Positions 25,206 to 34,005 of a DNA stretch of 64,000 bases are shown piece by piece (positions within the stretch are counted from its first letter, which is position 1; every line of letters starts with the position of its first letter). The stretch is from Ancylobacter sp. IITR112 (lineage in GTDB: Bacteria; Pseudomonadota; Alphaproteobacteria; Rhizobiales; Xanthobacteraceae): the NCBI RefSeq assembly GCF_041415945.1, contig NZ_JBGCUS010000002.1, positions 62,001-126,000 on the forward strand, read 5' to 3'. The translations under genes were made by a program, and so were the position numbers. The notes below the pieces were generated by a model. The model was given only the letters and a program-made list of their open reading frames with translations, did no database searches and was not told where the DNA came from.

Positions 25206-26544
25206 CGACCTTATCCGTGATTGCGAAGCTAACGCTGGCTTCGAAGCCCGATTGCCTGCCGGGCCTCGGCGAGCGAAGCGTCAGCGGGCTGCCTATGCGC
25301 TCGGCGATCGTCGACACGATCGACAGGCCGATCCCGCTGCCGCGAGCCGAGGTTCCGGCGCGCTCGAACCGGCCGGCGAGTTTGGCCAGCGTCTCGGGCG
25401 GGACGACGGGGCCGTCATTCGACACCGTCAGCAGCCCGTCGGCATCGAGGGCCACCTCGACGGGCGACGACGGGCTGCCATGGTCGAGGGCGTTCTCGAC
25501 GAGATTGCGGCACACGATCCCGGCGGCGTCGGGATCGATGTCGGACATCACGGGGGTCTCGGGCACGCGCAGGGACAGCCTTTCCTCAGGCACGCTCCTG
25601 TGCATGTCGTCGATCACGACGCGCAGGGCGTCGCGCAGGTCCGACGTCCGGTCGAGCCGAAGCCGGCCGCCCTCCGCGCGGGCAAGCTGCATGAGGCGCT
25701 CGGCGCGCGCCGTCAGCCGCTTGAGCGTCGCCTCGATATCGGCTCCCCGCTGCGCGATGTGAGGCTCCGCGGTCTCCTTCTGGATGCGCTGGGCCTGGGC
25801 GATCGCCCCGGCGAGGGGGTTCCGGAGTTCATGGGCGGTGTTGGCGGCGAGGCTGCGTTCCGCCGCGAAGGCCGCCCTGAGCCTGTCGAGCAGCGCGTTC
25901 AGCGTGGTGGCGAGCGGGGCGACCTCGCTGGGCAGGTCGTCGGAGGCGACGGGCCCGAGGTCCTTCTCGCTGCGGGTCTCCAGCCGTTCCCGGAACGCCC
26001 GCAGCGGCCGCATGCTCCGGCGCACCGCGAGCATGACGGCGGCGAAGGCGGCCGGGATGACCAGGAGGATCGGCAGGCCGAGGCCGATCTGGATTTCCCG
26101 CGCGACCCCGGCCTCATGGGCGAGCGGCTCCGCCACCGTGATGCGGACCGTTCCCTGCAGGGCTTCCTCGCTGTACAGGCGGTGCGTCGCGGTCCGGCCG
26201 AATCCGGGGCCGCTGTAAGGCGGGAAGACGGACAGGTCGGCGGCATGGGACCGGAGCAGGACCTTGCCCTTGTCGTCGCGGACCACATAGGTGAAGAGCT
26301 CGTCATGACCGTGGATCGCGCCGAGCCGCTGGCTGGCGGCATCCCCCTCCTCACGGCCGACGATGTCCATCACGGCGAGCGGAAGCAGGCGCTGCGCCGT
26401 CTCCTGCAGCGACGAATCGAAGACCTCGCCGATCTCGTGCCGCAGCAGGACGGCGGTCGTCCAGGCCGCGCCGACCCAGATGACGAGCAGCACCGCCCCG
26501 AGCGAGAGCAGGAGCCGGCCCTGCAAGCTCCGAGGGCGCCTCAT
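25180..26544 (-). CDS. Two-component sensor histidine kinase
   Basis: A 454-residue kinase: first transmembrane helix at about 11-34, a periplasmic sensor of about 120 residues, second helix at about 153-174, a HAMP-like linker, the phosphoacceptor box ANTAHELRNPLAG with His238, the N box CRNLVENALDHG near 345-356 and the G box GSGIGLSIV near 402-410. The ATG overlaps the response-regulator stop by 4 bp, so the pair is coupled. The last dozen residues (ITDKVEVTASIGR) appear to be encoded by sequence belonging to the convergent FAD-oxidoreductase remnant, as if the original stop was lost at a deletion junction. The diverging PepSY and flavin genes are the likely target. Confidence 0.9.
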   Translation of the reverse strand: MRRPRSLQGRLLLSLGAVLLVIWVGAAWTTAVLLRHEIGEVFDSSLQETAQRLLPLAVMDIVGREEGDAASQRLGAIHGHDELFTYVVRDDKGKVLLRSHAADLSVFPPYSGPGFGRTATHRLYSEEALQGTVRITVAEPLAHEAGVAREIQIGLGLPILLVIPAAFAAVMLAVRRSMRPLRAFRERLETRSEKDLGPVASDDLPSEVAPLATTLNALLDRLRAAFAAERSLAANTAHELRNPLAGAIAQAQRIQKETAEPHIAQRGADIEATLKRLTARAERLMQLARAEGGRLRLDRTSDLRDALRVVIDDMHRSVPEERLSLRVPETPVMSDIDPDAAGIVCRNLVENALDHGSPSSPVEVALDADGLLTVSNDGPVVPPETLAKLAGRFERAGTSARGSGIGLSIVSTIAERIGSPLTLRSPRPGRQSGFEASVSFAITDKVEVTASIGR

Positions 26545-27200
26545 GCCGCGACCAGCCGGTAGCCGAGGCCGCGCTCGGTCTCGATAAGGTCGGCACCGAG
26601 CTTCTTGCGTAGCCGGCTGACATGGACCTCGATCGTGTTGCTCTCCACCTCGGCATCGAAATCGTAGAGCTTTTCCTCGAGCTGCGCCTTGGAGAGCACT
26701 TGGCCCGGCCGTGCCAGGAACACCTCCAGCAACGCCCATTCACGGGCCGTGAGCTGCACCAGCCTGCCGTCCCGGCGCACGCTCCGGCGGGCGATGTCGA
26801 TGTCGAGTGAGCGATGCCGGATGATCGGGTTGGGATTGCCGGAATAGCGGCGGGCGACCGAGCCGATGCGCGCCGACAACTCGTCGAGGTCGAACGGCTT
26901 GACCAGATAGTCGTCCGCCCCCGCGGTCAGGCCCTCGATCCGGTCCGACACCTGGTCGAGCGCCGTCAGGATGATCACGGGCGTGACGTTCCCCGCAGCG
27001 CGCAGGGCGCGCAGGAACACGATCCCCCGGCCGTCGGGGAGCATCAGGTCGAGCAGGATCAGGTCATAGGCGGCGCCGGCCATGGCGTCGCGGGCCGCGT
27101 CGATCCGCGTGACCCAGTCGGCGGAGTGACCGTCGCCGACGATCTGGTCGCGCACCGCCGCGCCCAGCACGCCATCGTCCTCTATCAGCAGGATTCGCAT
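26541..27200 (-). CDS. OmpR/PhoB-family response regulator
   Basis: A 219-residue regulator with a receiver domain (Asp51 in ILLDLMLPDG, acidic pair Glu7-Asp8, and the conserved Lys in YLVKPFD) and a C-terminal winged helix (LTAREWALLEVFLARPGQVL, EVHVSRLRKKLG, GLGYRLV). It is the first gene of the two-gene signalling operon and is phosphorylated by the kinase encoded next. It diverges from the PepSY gene at 27343, with 142 bp between them holding both promoters. Confidence 0.93.
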   Translation of the reverse strand: MRILLIEDDGVLGAAVRDQIVGDGHSADWVTRIDAARDAMAGAAYDLILLDLMLPDGRGIVFLRALRAAGNVTPVIILTALDQVSDRIEGLTAGADDYLVKPFDLDELSARIGSVARRYSGNPNPIIRHRSLDIDIARRSVRRDGRLVQLTAREWALLEVFLARPGQVLSKAQLEEKLYDFDAEVESNTIEVHVSRLRKKLGADLIETERGLGYRLVAA

Positions 27201-27342
27201 CGTGGTTCGCCTTTCGCGGCTCCTGCTTCCTTGACGGTCTTTCCTTACGCCGCGCTGAAGCGGATCGCATGCGAGCTTCAGGATGCCGTCAGCTTGGCCC
27301 TCCAGGCTTGTCGCAGATCAAGGTGGAAGGAAGCTCCGGCCC

Positions 27343-27657
27343 ATGCGGCTCGCTCTGACAATCCTCGCATGTGTCGCGGTCCTCCCCGTGGGGCAGGCGC
27401 TCGCCGATGACGACTGCTTCGCGCCGATGGCGGACTGGAAGCCGAAAGAGGCCGTCGCCGCCCTCGCGGCCCGGAACGGCTGGACGGTGCGCCGGATCAA
27501 GATCGATGACGGCTGCTACGAGATCGATGGCACGGACGCCGAGGGCCAAAGGATCGAGGTGACGGTCCATCCCTCGACCCTCGACGTCATCGAGATCGAA
27601 CGCAAGGACGGCACAGGCCACCGGCGCCGCGACGGGGAGGGCCGCGGCGGCGAGTGA
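27343..27657 (+). CDS. Small exported PepSY domain protein
   Basis: A 104-residue exported protein with a signal peptide (MRLALTILACVAVLPVGQALA) and one PepSY-like domain (KEAVAALAARNGWTVRRIKI, then YEIDGTDAEGQRIEVTVHP). Such single-PepSY periplasmic proteins are commonly encoded next to two-component systems of this type and are thought to modulate the sensor or a peptidase. It diverges from the response regulator gene and is followed by a terminator. A short acidic/basic tail (KDGTGHRRRDGEGRGGE) closes it. Confidence 0.82.
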   Translation: MRLALTILACVAVLPVGQALADDDCFAPMADWKPKEAVAALAARNGWTVRRIKIDDGCYEIDGTDAEGQRIEVTVHPSTLDVIEIERKDGTGHRRRDGEGRGGE

Positions 27658-27699
27658 GCTGCCGCCGTCCGACCCGGACCCAGCACTGAGGCCAACCCC

Positions 27700-27722
27700 G
27701 GCCCCGTCGTTTCGGCGGGGCC
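27700..27722 (+). terminator. Rho-independent terminator
   Basis: A 7-bp GC stem (ggccccg at 27700-27706, cggggcc at 27716-27722) with a 9-base loop, followed by TTTCGATT, 42 bp after the PepSY gene stop. Confidence 0.65.
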
Positions 27723-27824
27723 TTTCGATTCCTGACGGCAAGCTGAACCAGAAAATCCACTTCCGTCAGGAAGGGATCAGGCGGGGTGCCCAGAACGGCT
27801 CCAGCAGAGAAAGGAGCCCCTGCC

Positions 27825-28163
27825 ATGAGAAAGACCTTTGCCATTCTCTTCGCCTCGACCGCCCTGACCGCCGGGATCGGCTTTCCCGCATGGAGCGCGA
27901 TGCACGACACCGCCCGCTTCGAAGGTCTGCGTGACGCCGTCCTCGATGCCGGCCGGGATCTCGGCGTGGTGCTGGCCAGCGACGACGACGACCGCGACCA
28001 TGGACGCCAGCTCCGGCGCGGGGACGATGACGACCGCGATGACGAAGACGATGACGATGCTCGCGGCGGCAACCTCTTCGCTCCCGCGCCGGCGGGCAGC
28101 GTCGCTCCCCCGAAGAACGGCCTCTTCGGCAACGGCGCGGCGCCCAAGGTCCAGGTGAACTGA
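27825..28163 (+). CDS. Small exported Asp/Arg-rich protein
   Basis: A 112-residue protein with a signal peptide (MRKTFAILFASTALTAGIGF) and a very charged middle (repeated DDDDRD blocks between about residues 47 and 80), then a low-complexity Pro/Gly/Asn tail. The acid runs could bind cations; no family is recognised. AAGGAG at 27811-27816 gives a good ribosome-binding site for ATG 27825. It is the first gene of the run 27825-31845 (gaps of 39, 9 and -20 bp), so it probably belongs to the flavin electron-transfer module. Confidence 0.7.
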   Translation: MRKTFAILFASTALTAGIGFPAWSAMHDTARFEGLRDAVLDAGRDLGVVLASDDDDRDHGRQLRRGDDDDRDDEDDDDARGGNLFAPAPAGSVAPPKNGLFGNGAAPKVQVN

Positions 28164-28202
28164 GCCGGCCGCCCCATCACTTCCGATCGAGAGAACCGCA
28201 AG

Positions 28203-28673
28203 ATGAGAACCATCCTCGCCGCCCTGGCGCTGACCACGGCGCTCACGCTTCCCAGTATCGCCATGGCGCGGCCGGTGACCCTGACCACGACGCTGAAGAA
28301 CTATGGCGGCAATGGCGCCTACCTCGCCATCTACGTCACCGACCCGAAGGGGGCCTATGCCGGCAGCCTGTGGATGGCCGGAACCAAGTCCAAATACTAC
28401 GAGCACCTGTCCGACTGGTATCGCGCGACCGGCGGCAACACCGCCGAGATCAACGGCATCACCGGGGCGAGCGTGGGGGCCGGCCGCCGGCTGGCGATCA
28501 CCCTCGATCTCGCCGACGCGCTCTTCGACGCCGGCTACACGCTCCATGTCGATGCGGCGGTCGAGGACATGCGCGACAGCCCCAACGAGATCGCCGTGCC
28601 GCTGACCGCGAAGGGAGCGGGACAGCCCGTCCAGGGCCGCCGCTACATCGCGAATTTCAGCTACGGCATGTAG
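28203..28673 (+). CDS. DUF2271 family exported protein, probable flavinylation target
   Basis: A 156-residue exported DUF2271 protein. After the signal peptide (to about Ala22) the family features appear: GAYLAIYVTDPKGAYAGSLW, YYEHLSDWYRAT and a C-terminal NFSYGM. It contains NGITGAS at 84-90, which fits the [DN]-G-x-[ST]-G-A-[ST] site at which ApbE enzymes attach FMN; Ser90 would be the acceptor. DUF2271 proteins are known as partners of ApbE in extracytosolic electron transfer, and an ApbE gene lies two genes downstream. The FMN attachment itself is inferred from the motif. Confidence 0.82.
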   Translation: MRTILAALALTTALTLPSIAMARPVTLTTTLKNYGGNGAYLAIYVTDPKGAYAGSLWMAGTKSKYYEHLSDWYRATGGNTAEINGITGASVGAGRRLAITLDLADALFDAGYTLHVDAAVEDMRDSPNEIAVPLTAKGAGQPVQGRRYIANFSYGM

Positions 28674-28682
28674 GGGGCGAGC

Positions 28683-30890
28683 ATGATCCGCGCCCTCCAT
28701 CGCTGGTCGGGCCTGCTGGCCCTCGCCCTCGTGACGCTGCTCGCGGTGAGCGGCGCGGCGCTGTCCGTCTTCCCGGCGGCGGAACGGATCGCCGCGCCGC
28801 AGGCGGAGGAGGCCATGAGCGTGGCCGACCTCGCCGCGCGGATCCGGTCCGCCCATCCGGGCGTCGAGCAGATCAGGCGCGCGCCTTCCGGGCGCATCAC
28901 CGCCTACTGGTTCGACGGCGGCACGCCGGGCTCCGCGGTCATCGACCCGGCGACGGGGGCAAGCGTCGCTTCGGCCGATCCCAACCCGTTCCGGCGCTGG
29001 CTCACCAATCTGCACCGCTCGCTGTTCCTCGATGATGCCGGCCGCATCGTCATGGCGGCGGGGGCGGGAGCGATGCTTGTCCTCGCAATCTCCGGCTTCG
29101 CGCTGGTCGCGCGGCGCGCGGGCGGATGGCGACGCTGGCTGGCGCCGCTGCGCGGGCCTCTGGCCGGGCGTGTCCATGTCGAGCTTGCGCGAGCCGCCGT
29201 GCTCGGCCTCCTCATATCGTCGGCGACGGCGCTCTGGATGACGGCCTCGACCTTCGGCTTCCTTCCCAACGAGGGAGCCCCTCCGGAGCCGCCTTCCGCG
29301 GTGAGCGGTGCGACCGGCGCCCCGCTGGCCGCCATGCCGCCGCTCGCCGCGACGCCCGTCGCGAGCCTGCGGGAGCTGAGCTTCCCCTCTCCCGACGACG
29401 CCACCGACGTCTTCACGCTCAAGACCGACGATGGGGCCGGCTATATCGACCAGGGCACCGGGGCGACGCTCGGCTGGGCGGGGCTGAGCGGCTGGGAGCG
29501 GGTCTCGGAGACCGTCTACATGCTCCACACCGGACAGGGCGCCCCGCTTCTCGGCCTGCTGCTCGGGCTCACGGCGCTCGCCGTCCCGGCGATGGGCGTC
29601 ACGGGGCTCTTTATCTGGCTGGCGGGCCGCGCCCGTCGCCCCGGGATCCGCGGCAACGCCGCGCCGGGCCGCGCGGAGACGATCATCCTCGTCGGCAGCG
29701 AGGGCGGTAGCAGCTGGGGATTCGCCGCGACGCTGCACGCGGCGCTGACCCGCGCCGGGCAGCACGTCCATGCTGCGCCGATGTCGGCGTTCGACCCCGC
29801 CCGCTTTTCCGGGGCGCGGCGCTACCTCGTGCTGGCGGCGACCTATGGCGACGGCGACGCCCCCGCTTCGGCCAAGGGATTCCTCGACCGCCTGGACCGG
29901 CTTTCCGCCGTGCCGGCCGCGCCGGTGGCGGTGCTGGGCTTCGGCGACCGGAGCTTTCCGGCCTTCTGCGCCTACGCCAGGTCGGTCGCCGCCGCGGCGG
30001 AACGCAAGGGCTGGCGGCTCCTCTTGCCCTTCGAGACGGTGGACCGCCAGTCGCCGCAGGAATTCGCGCGTTGGGGCCGTGCGCTGGGCGAGGCGCTCGG
30101 CATCGCGCTGGAGCTCGACCACCAGCCCGTCCGGCCCGAGACGAGCGCGCTCACGCTGGTGTCGCGCCGCGACTATGGCCACGACGTCCAGGCCCCGACC
30201 GCGATCCTGCGCTTCGCGCTCCCGCGCCTCTCCGCGTGGCAGCGCCTGACGGGGCAGGGATTTGCCCGCTTCGAGGCCGGAGACCTGCTCGGCGTCGTAC
30301 CGGAAGGATCGCCCATACCTCGCTTCTATTCGCTCGCCTCGGGCTGCCGGGACGGCTTCTTGGAGATCGTGGTGCGCCGGCATGTCGGCGGCCTCTGCTC
30401 GAGCGCGCTCGCGACGCTGGAGCCCGGCGGGACGGTCGCCGCCTTCATCCGCCGCAATCCCGGCTTCCACGCGACCCGTGACCGCACGCCGCTGATCCTG
30501 ATCGGCGCGGGCACCGGCATCGGACCGCTTGCCGGCTTCATCCGCGCCAATGGATCGCGGCGCCCGATCCACCTGTTCTTCGGCATGCGGAATCCCGACA
30601 GCGACTTCCTCTACCGCGAGGAGCTGGAGGGCTGGGCGGCCGGAGGCCGGCTGCGCCATCTGTCCACGGCGGTCTCGCGCGGAGCGGGACCGCGCTATGT
30701 CCAGGACGCGCTGGTCGCCGAACAGTTCGAAGTCGTGCGCGCGATCCGGGAAGGTGCGCATGTCATGGTCTGCGGCGGGCGGCAGATGGCGGCCGGGGTC
30801 GCCGAGGCGATGGCGCGGATGCTGGAACCCATCGGCCTGTCGCACCAGCTTCTCAAGGCTGAAGGACGCTATGTCGAAGATATCTACTGA
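28683..30890 (+). CDS. PepSY membrane protein fused to flavodoxin and NADPH-flavoprotein reductase
   Basis: A 735-residue fusion. The N-terminal 330 residues are a PepSY-associated membrane domain with helices at about 5-25 (WSGLLALALVTLLAVSGAAL), 120-140, 175-195 and 285-310. Then come a flavodoxin domain (ETIILVGSEGGSSWGFAATL, LAATYGDGDAPASAKGF) and a ferredoxin-reductase-type module with FAD site PRFYSLASG and NADPH site LILIGAGTGIGPLAGFIR. Electrons would pass from cytosolic NADPH via FAD and FMN across the membrane, plausibly to the flavinylated DUF2271 protein encoded upstream. The ApbE gene overlaps its last 20 bases. Confidence 0.88.
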   Translation: MIRALHRWSGLLALALVTLLAVSGAALSVFPAAERIAAPQAEEAMSVADLAARIRSAHPGVEQIRRAPSGRITAYWFDGGTPGSAVIDPATGASVASADPNPFRRWLTNLHRSLFLDDAGRIVMAAGAGAMLVLAISGFALVARRAGGWRRWLAPLRGPLAGRVHVELARAAVLGLLISSATALWMTASTFGFLPNEGAPPEPPSAVSGATGAPLAAMPPLAATPVASLRELSFPSPDDATDVFTLKTDDGAGYIDQGTGATLGWAGLSGWERVSETVYMLHTGQGAPLLGLLLGLTALAVPAMGVTGLFIWLAGRARRPGIRGNAAPGRAETIILVGSEGGSSWGFAATLHAALTRAGQHVHAAPMSAFDPARFSGARRYLVLAATYGDGDAPASAKGFLDRLDRLSAVPAAPVAVLGFGDRSFPAFCAYARSVAAAAERKGWRLLLPFETVDRQSPQEFARWGRALGEALGIALELDHQPVRPETSALTLVSRRDYGHDVQAPTAILRFALPRLSAWQRLTGQGFARFEAGDLLGVVPEGSPIPRFYSLASGCRDGFLEIVVRRHVGGLCSSALATLEPGGTVAAFIRRNPGFHATRDRTPLILIGAGTGIGPLAGFIRANGSRRPIHLFFGMRNPDSDFLYREELEGWAAGGRLRHLSTAVSRGAGPRYVQDALVAEQFEVVRAIREGAHVMVCGGRQMAAGVAEAMARMLEPIGLSHQLLKAEGRYVEDIY

Positions 30891-31845
30891 TCTTGCGCGA
30901 TACGCCCTCAACGGCCCGACAATGGGGACGCGCTGGTCCGCGCTCGTCTATGCCCCCTCCGGCTTCGATGCCGGGGCCGTTCAAGCGGATCTGCAGGCGG
31001 CGATGGACGAGGTCGATGCGCAGATGTCGACATGGAAGCCCGACAGCGAGCTGATGCGCCTGAACGAGACTCCGGCGGGAGAATGGATGAGCGTTCCGGC
31101 ACGCCTCCTGGATGTGCTCCGGCTGGGGCTGGCGATCGGTCGCGCCTCCGACGGCGCGTTCGACATCGGCATGGGCGACGCGGTGGCCGCGTGGGGCTTC
31201 GGCGCCGCGGAAGCGAGCCCGGACCGCATCCGCAGCGCGATGGAGGCCCGACGCGTGCCGGCCCATGACGCGCTCGAGATCGATGGAACCAGGGTCCGCA
31301 AGCGCGTGCCGATCACGCTCGACCTCAACGGCATCGCCAAGGGATATGGCGTGGACCGCCTCGCCGGGATACTCGGCGGGGCCGGCATCCGCGACGGGCT
31401 CGTGGGGATCGACGGCGAGATGCGCGCCATGGGCCTGAGGCCCGACGGCGAAGCCTGGACGGTCGCGGTAGAGCAGCCGGACCCGGAGCGTCGCGCGCCG
31501 CATTCACTCCTGTCGCTCAAGGATTGCGCCGTTGCCACCTCCGGCGACTACCGCCACTGGATCGACGTGCAGGGCCGGCGCCTCTCCCACACCATGGACC
31601 CCGCCCGCGGCGCCCCGCTTGTGCAATCCCCAGCTTCGGTCACCGTGCTCGCGCCGACATGCGCGGAGGCCGACGCCTGGGCGACCGCGCTCATAGTGCT
31701 CGGCGCCGGCGACGGCGGGAAACTCGCCCGGCGGCTGGGGATCGATGCCCTGTTCCTGCTTCGCAGCGCCTGTGGCATCCGTTCCTGTGGGATCGGACGC
31801 CTGTTCGGGGATGCAACGATGGCGGTTGGGGCGCGGGGAGGCTGA
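30871..31845 (+). CDS. apbE: FAD:protein FMN transferase (ApbE family)
   Basis: A 324-residue ApbE-type enzyme that transfers FMN from FAD onto a Ser/Thr of a target protein. The recognisable blocks are NGPTMGTRWSALVYAP, the STWKPDSELMRLNE segment, GAFDIGMGDAVAAWGFG, ITLDLNGIAKGYGVDRLA, and ATSGDYRHW followed by RRLSHTMDPARGAPL, with the metal-site residues near ALIVLGAGDG. It lacks a clear signal peptide, so the site of action is not settled by sequence. The start lies inside the upstream gene's 3' end. Its natural substrate here is probably the DUF2271 protein with NGITGAS. Confidence 0.92.
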   Translation: MSKISTDLARYALNGPTMGTRWSALVYAPSGFDAGAVQADLQAAMDEVDAQMSTWKPDSELMRLNETPAGEWMSVPARLLDVLRLGLAIGRASDGAFDIGMGDAVAAWGFGAAEASPDRIRSAMEARRVPAHDALEIDGTRVRKRVPITLDLNGIAKGYGVDRLAGILGGAGIRDGLVGIDGEMRAMGLRPDGEAWTVAVEQPDPERRAPHSLLSLKDCAVATSGDYRHWIDVQGRRLSHTMDPARGAPLVQSPASVTVLAPTCAEADAWATALIVLGAGDGGKLARRLGIDALFLLRSACGIRSCGIGRLFGDATMAVGARGG

Positions 31846-31850
31846 ACGCG

Positions 31851-33752
31851 GTGGAGCATTCGAAAGGGGACTGGCTGAAGATCGCACTGCTGGTGGGGTT
31901 CGGCGGCCTTGCAACCGGCCTCATCCTCCACGTCGCGGGGAGACCGGACCTCGCACAGACTGTCTGGTTCGCGGGTGTCATTCCCGTCCTGGCCGCGCTT
32001 CTGGTGGAAATCCTGCGCAGCCTGTGGCGCGGCGAGGTCGGCCTCGACATCGTGGCGGCGCTGTCCATGTCCTCCGCCCTCGCCTTCGGAGAGACGCTTG
32101 CGGCGGCGGTGGTCGCCGTCATGTATTCCGGCGGCACCTTCCTCGAAAGCTTCGCCGAGGGCCGCGCCCGCCGCGAGATGCGCGCTCTCCTCTCGCGCGT
32201 CCCGCGCATGGCGACGAGATACCGCGACAACGGCCTTGTCGACGTGCCGCTGGACGACATCGTGCCCGGCGACCGTCTCCTGATTCGGCAGGGCGATGTG
32301 GTCGCCGCCGACGGCACCGTCGCTTCCGCCTCGGCCTTCCTCGACACCTCCGCGCTGACGGGTGAATCGCTCCCCGTCCGCGTCGACGCGGGCGACGAGG
32401 CGATGAGCGGCTCGACCAATGCGGGCGAAGCCTTCGACCTGATCGCGTCGCGCCCGGCGAAGGACAGCACCTATGCGGGGATCGTCCGCCTGGTGGAGGA
32501 AGCCCAGCGGTCGAAGGCGCCGATGTCGCGGCTGGCGGACCGCTGGTCGCTCGGCTTCCTTGCCGTCACCCTCGGGCTCGCCTTCGCCGCCTGGTGGTTC
32601 ACCGATGATCCGATCCGCGCCGTCGCCGTCCTCGTCGTAGCCACGCCCTGCCCGCTGATCCTTGCCGTTCCCGTCGCCCTGGTGGCCGGGCTGTCGCGCG
32701 CGGCGCATTTCGGCGTGCTGATCAAGGGCGCCGGTGCCCTCGAAACCATGGTGAACATCCGGACGCTGATCCTGGACAAGACCGGCACGCTGACCGACGG
32801 CCAGCCCCGGATCGTCTCGATGGACAGCCATATCGGCATGGACAGGACCGATATCCTCCGCCTGGCGGCAGCCCTCGAACAGGCTTCCAAGCACCCGATG
32901 GCGCAGGCGATCGTCGCCGCCGCCAGAACGAGGGGCCTGTCGCTCCCCGTACCCTCGGAGGTGACGGAAGTACCAGGCGAAGGGGTGGCCGGACGGGTGG
33001 ATCGCCATGCCGTCCTCGTTGGCGGGCACGGGTTCGTCTCGGATCGCGTGGAACGGACGGCGGTGGAACATCCGGCGCTCGCGGCGGGGGCGGTGCTCGT
33101 GGCGGTCGGCATAGACGGCCGGCTGGCGGGACATCTGATCATGGCCGACCCGCTGCGCGACGGAGCGCGGGACATGCTGTCCGGCTTGCGCGGCCAGGGC
33201 GTCGAACGGATCCTGCTGGCCACAGGGGACCGCCGCGAGGTGGCCGAGCGGGTGACGCAGGGCCTCGGCCTCGACGGCATCCGTGCGGGCCTGACCCCGG
33301 ACCAGAAGGTCCTGCTGGTGCTCACCGAGCATAAGCGGGGGCCGGTGATGATGGTCGGGGATGGCGTGAATGACGCGCCGGCGCTCGCGGCGGCGGATGT
33401 GGGCGTCGCCATGGGCGCGCGCGGCGCCGCCGCCTCCGCCGAGGCCGCCGACGTGGTCCTGCTCGTCGATCGCATCGATCGGCTGGGAGCCGGGATGGAG
33501 ATCGCGCATGGCGCGCGCCGGATCGCGCTGGAAAGCGTCGTCGCCGGCATAGGGCTGTCCGTTCTCGGCATGGTGGTGGCGGCGTTCGGCTATCTCACGC
33601 CCGTGCAGGGCGCCCTGCTCCAGGAGGCGATCGACGTCGCCGTCATCCTCAATGCCCTCAGGGCGCTCCGCATCTCTCCGGCCGGTGCGCTGCCGCCTGC
33701 GCCGGTTCCCGCCGTCATGGCAGCCAGCCCTCCAGGAAAGCCCCCGAAATGA
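31851..33752 (+). CDS. Heavy-metal P1B-type ATPase with TPCP motif
   Basis: A 633-residue metal-transporting P-type ATPase without an N-terminal metal-binding domain. Motifs: TGES at 170-173, membrane motif TPCPLI at 265-270, phosphorylation site DKTGT at 309-313, HP motif (KHPMAQAI) and GDGVNDAPAL. TPCP in place of CPC marks the group sometimes called P1B-5, linked to nickel or iron export, although those members usually carry a C-terminal hemerythrin domain that is absent here. The GTG at 31851 is chosen for the GGGGAGG-like site just upstream and because earlier codons overlap apbE. It follows apbE by 5 bp, so it may share the flavin operon. Confidence 0.85.
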   Translation: MEHSKGDWLKIALLVGFGGLATGLILHVAGRPDLAQTVWFAGVIPVLAALLVEILRSLWRGEVGLDIVAALSMSSALAFGETLAAAVVAVMYSGGTFLESFAEGRARREMRALLSRVPRMATRYRDNGLVDVPLDDIVPGDRLLIRQGDVVAADGTVASASAFLDTSALTGESLPVRVDAGDEAMSGSTNAGEAFDLIASRPAKDSTYAGIVRLVEEAQRSKAPMSRLADRWSLGFLAVTLGLAFAAWWFTDDPIRAVAVLVVATPCPLILAVPVALVAGLSRAAHFGVLIKGAGALETMVNIRTLILDKTGTLTDGQPRIVSMDSHIGMDRTDILRLAAALEQASKHPMAQAIVAAARTRGLSLPVPSEVTEVPGEGVAGRVDRHAVLVGGHGFVSDRVERTAVEHPALAAGAVLVAVGIDGRLAGHLIMADPLRDGARDMLSGLRGQGVERILLATGDRREVAERVTQGLGLDGIRAGLTPDQKVLLVLTEHKRGPVMMVGDGVNDAPALAAADVGVAMGARGAAASAEAADVVLLVDRIDRLGAGMEIAHGARRIALESVVAGIGLSVLGMVVAAFGYLTPVQGALLQEAIDVAVILNALRALRISPAGALPPAPVPAVMAASPPGKPPK

Positions 33753-33982
33753 GCCGCCTCTCGCATTCCGAAATCCACATGGTTCACTTCACCGATCTCT
33801 TGGCCGAGCTCGCCACCGTCGGATCGCGCGAGGCCGGGTTTCCGGTGCCGCACGGGTGCGGCGACGAATTCCACCACGGTTCGCCCGCGCCCAATCCGCG
33901 CGGATTGGCAAAGCCGCGCAATCTGGTCGATCCGTATGGGCACATCGATGAGATGAGGGTGAAGACGCGGGATTTTCGTTGA
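33749..33982 (+). CDS. Hypothetical small protein overlapping the P1B ATPase stop
   Basis: A 77-codon frame starting with an ATGA overlap at the ATPase stop. It has a His-rich N-terminal part (SHSEIHMVHF) and no recognised family. The start coupling supports it, but the composition is only moderately protein-like. Confidence 0.35.
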   Translation: MSRLSHSEIHMVHFTDLLAELATVGSREAGFPVPHGCGDEFHHGSPAPNPRGLAKPRNLVDPYGHIDEMRVKTRDFR

Positions 33983-34005
33983 TCGTCCGCACCTCACGGG
34001 TATGA

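Noticed and set aside
27777..30911. Very long open frame (over 1000 codons) on the minus strand
   Set aside because: It is antisense to the DUF2271 and flavoreductase genes, rich in Arg, Gly, Glu and Gln, with no family motif. Long antisense frames are common in GC-rich DNA.
31548..33509. Long minus-strand frame opposite the P1B ATPase
   Set aside because: Arg/His/Gly-rich composition and full overlap with a clear ATPase gene; a GC-driven shadow.
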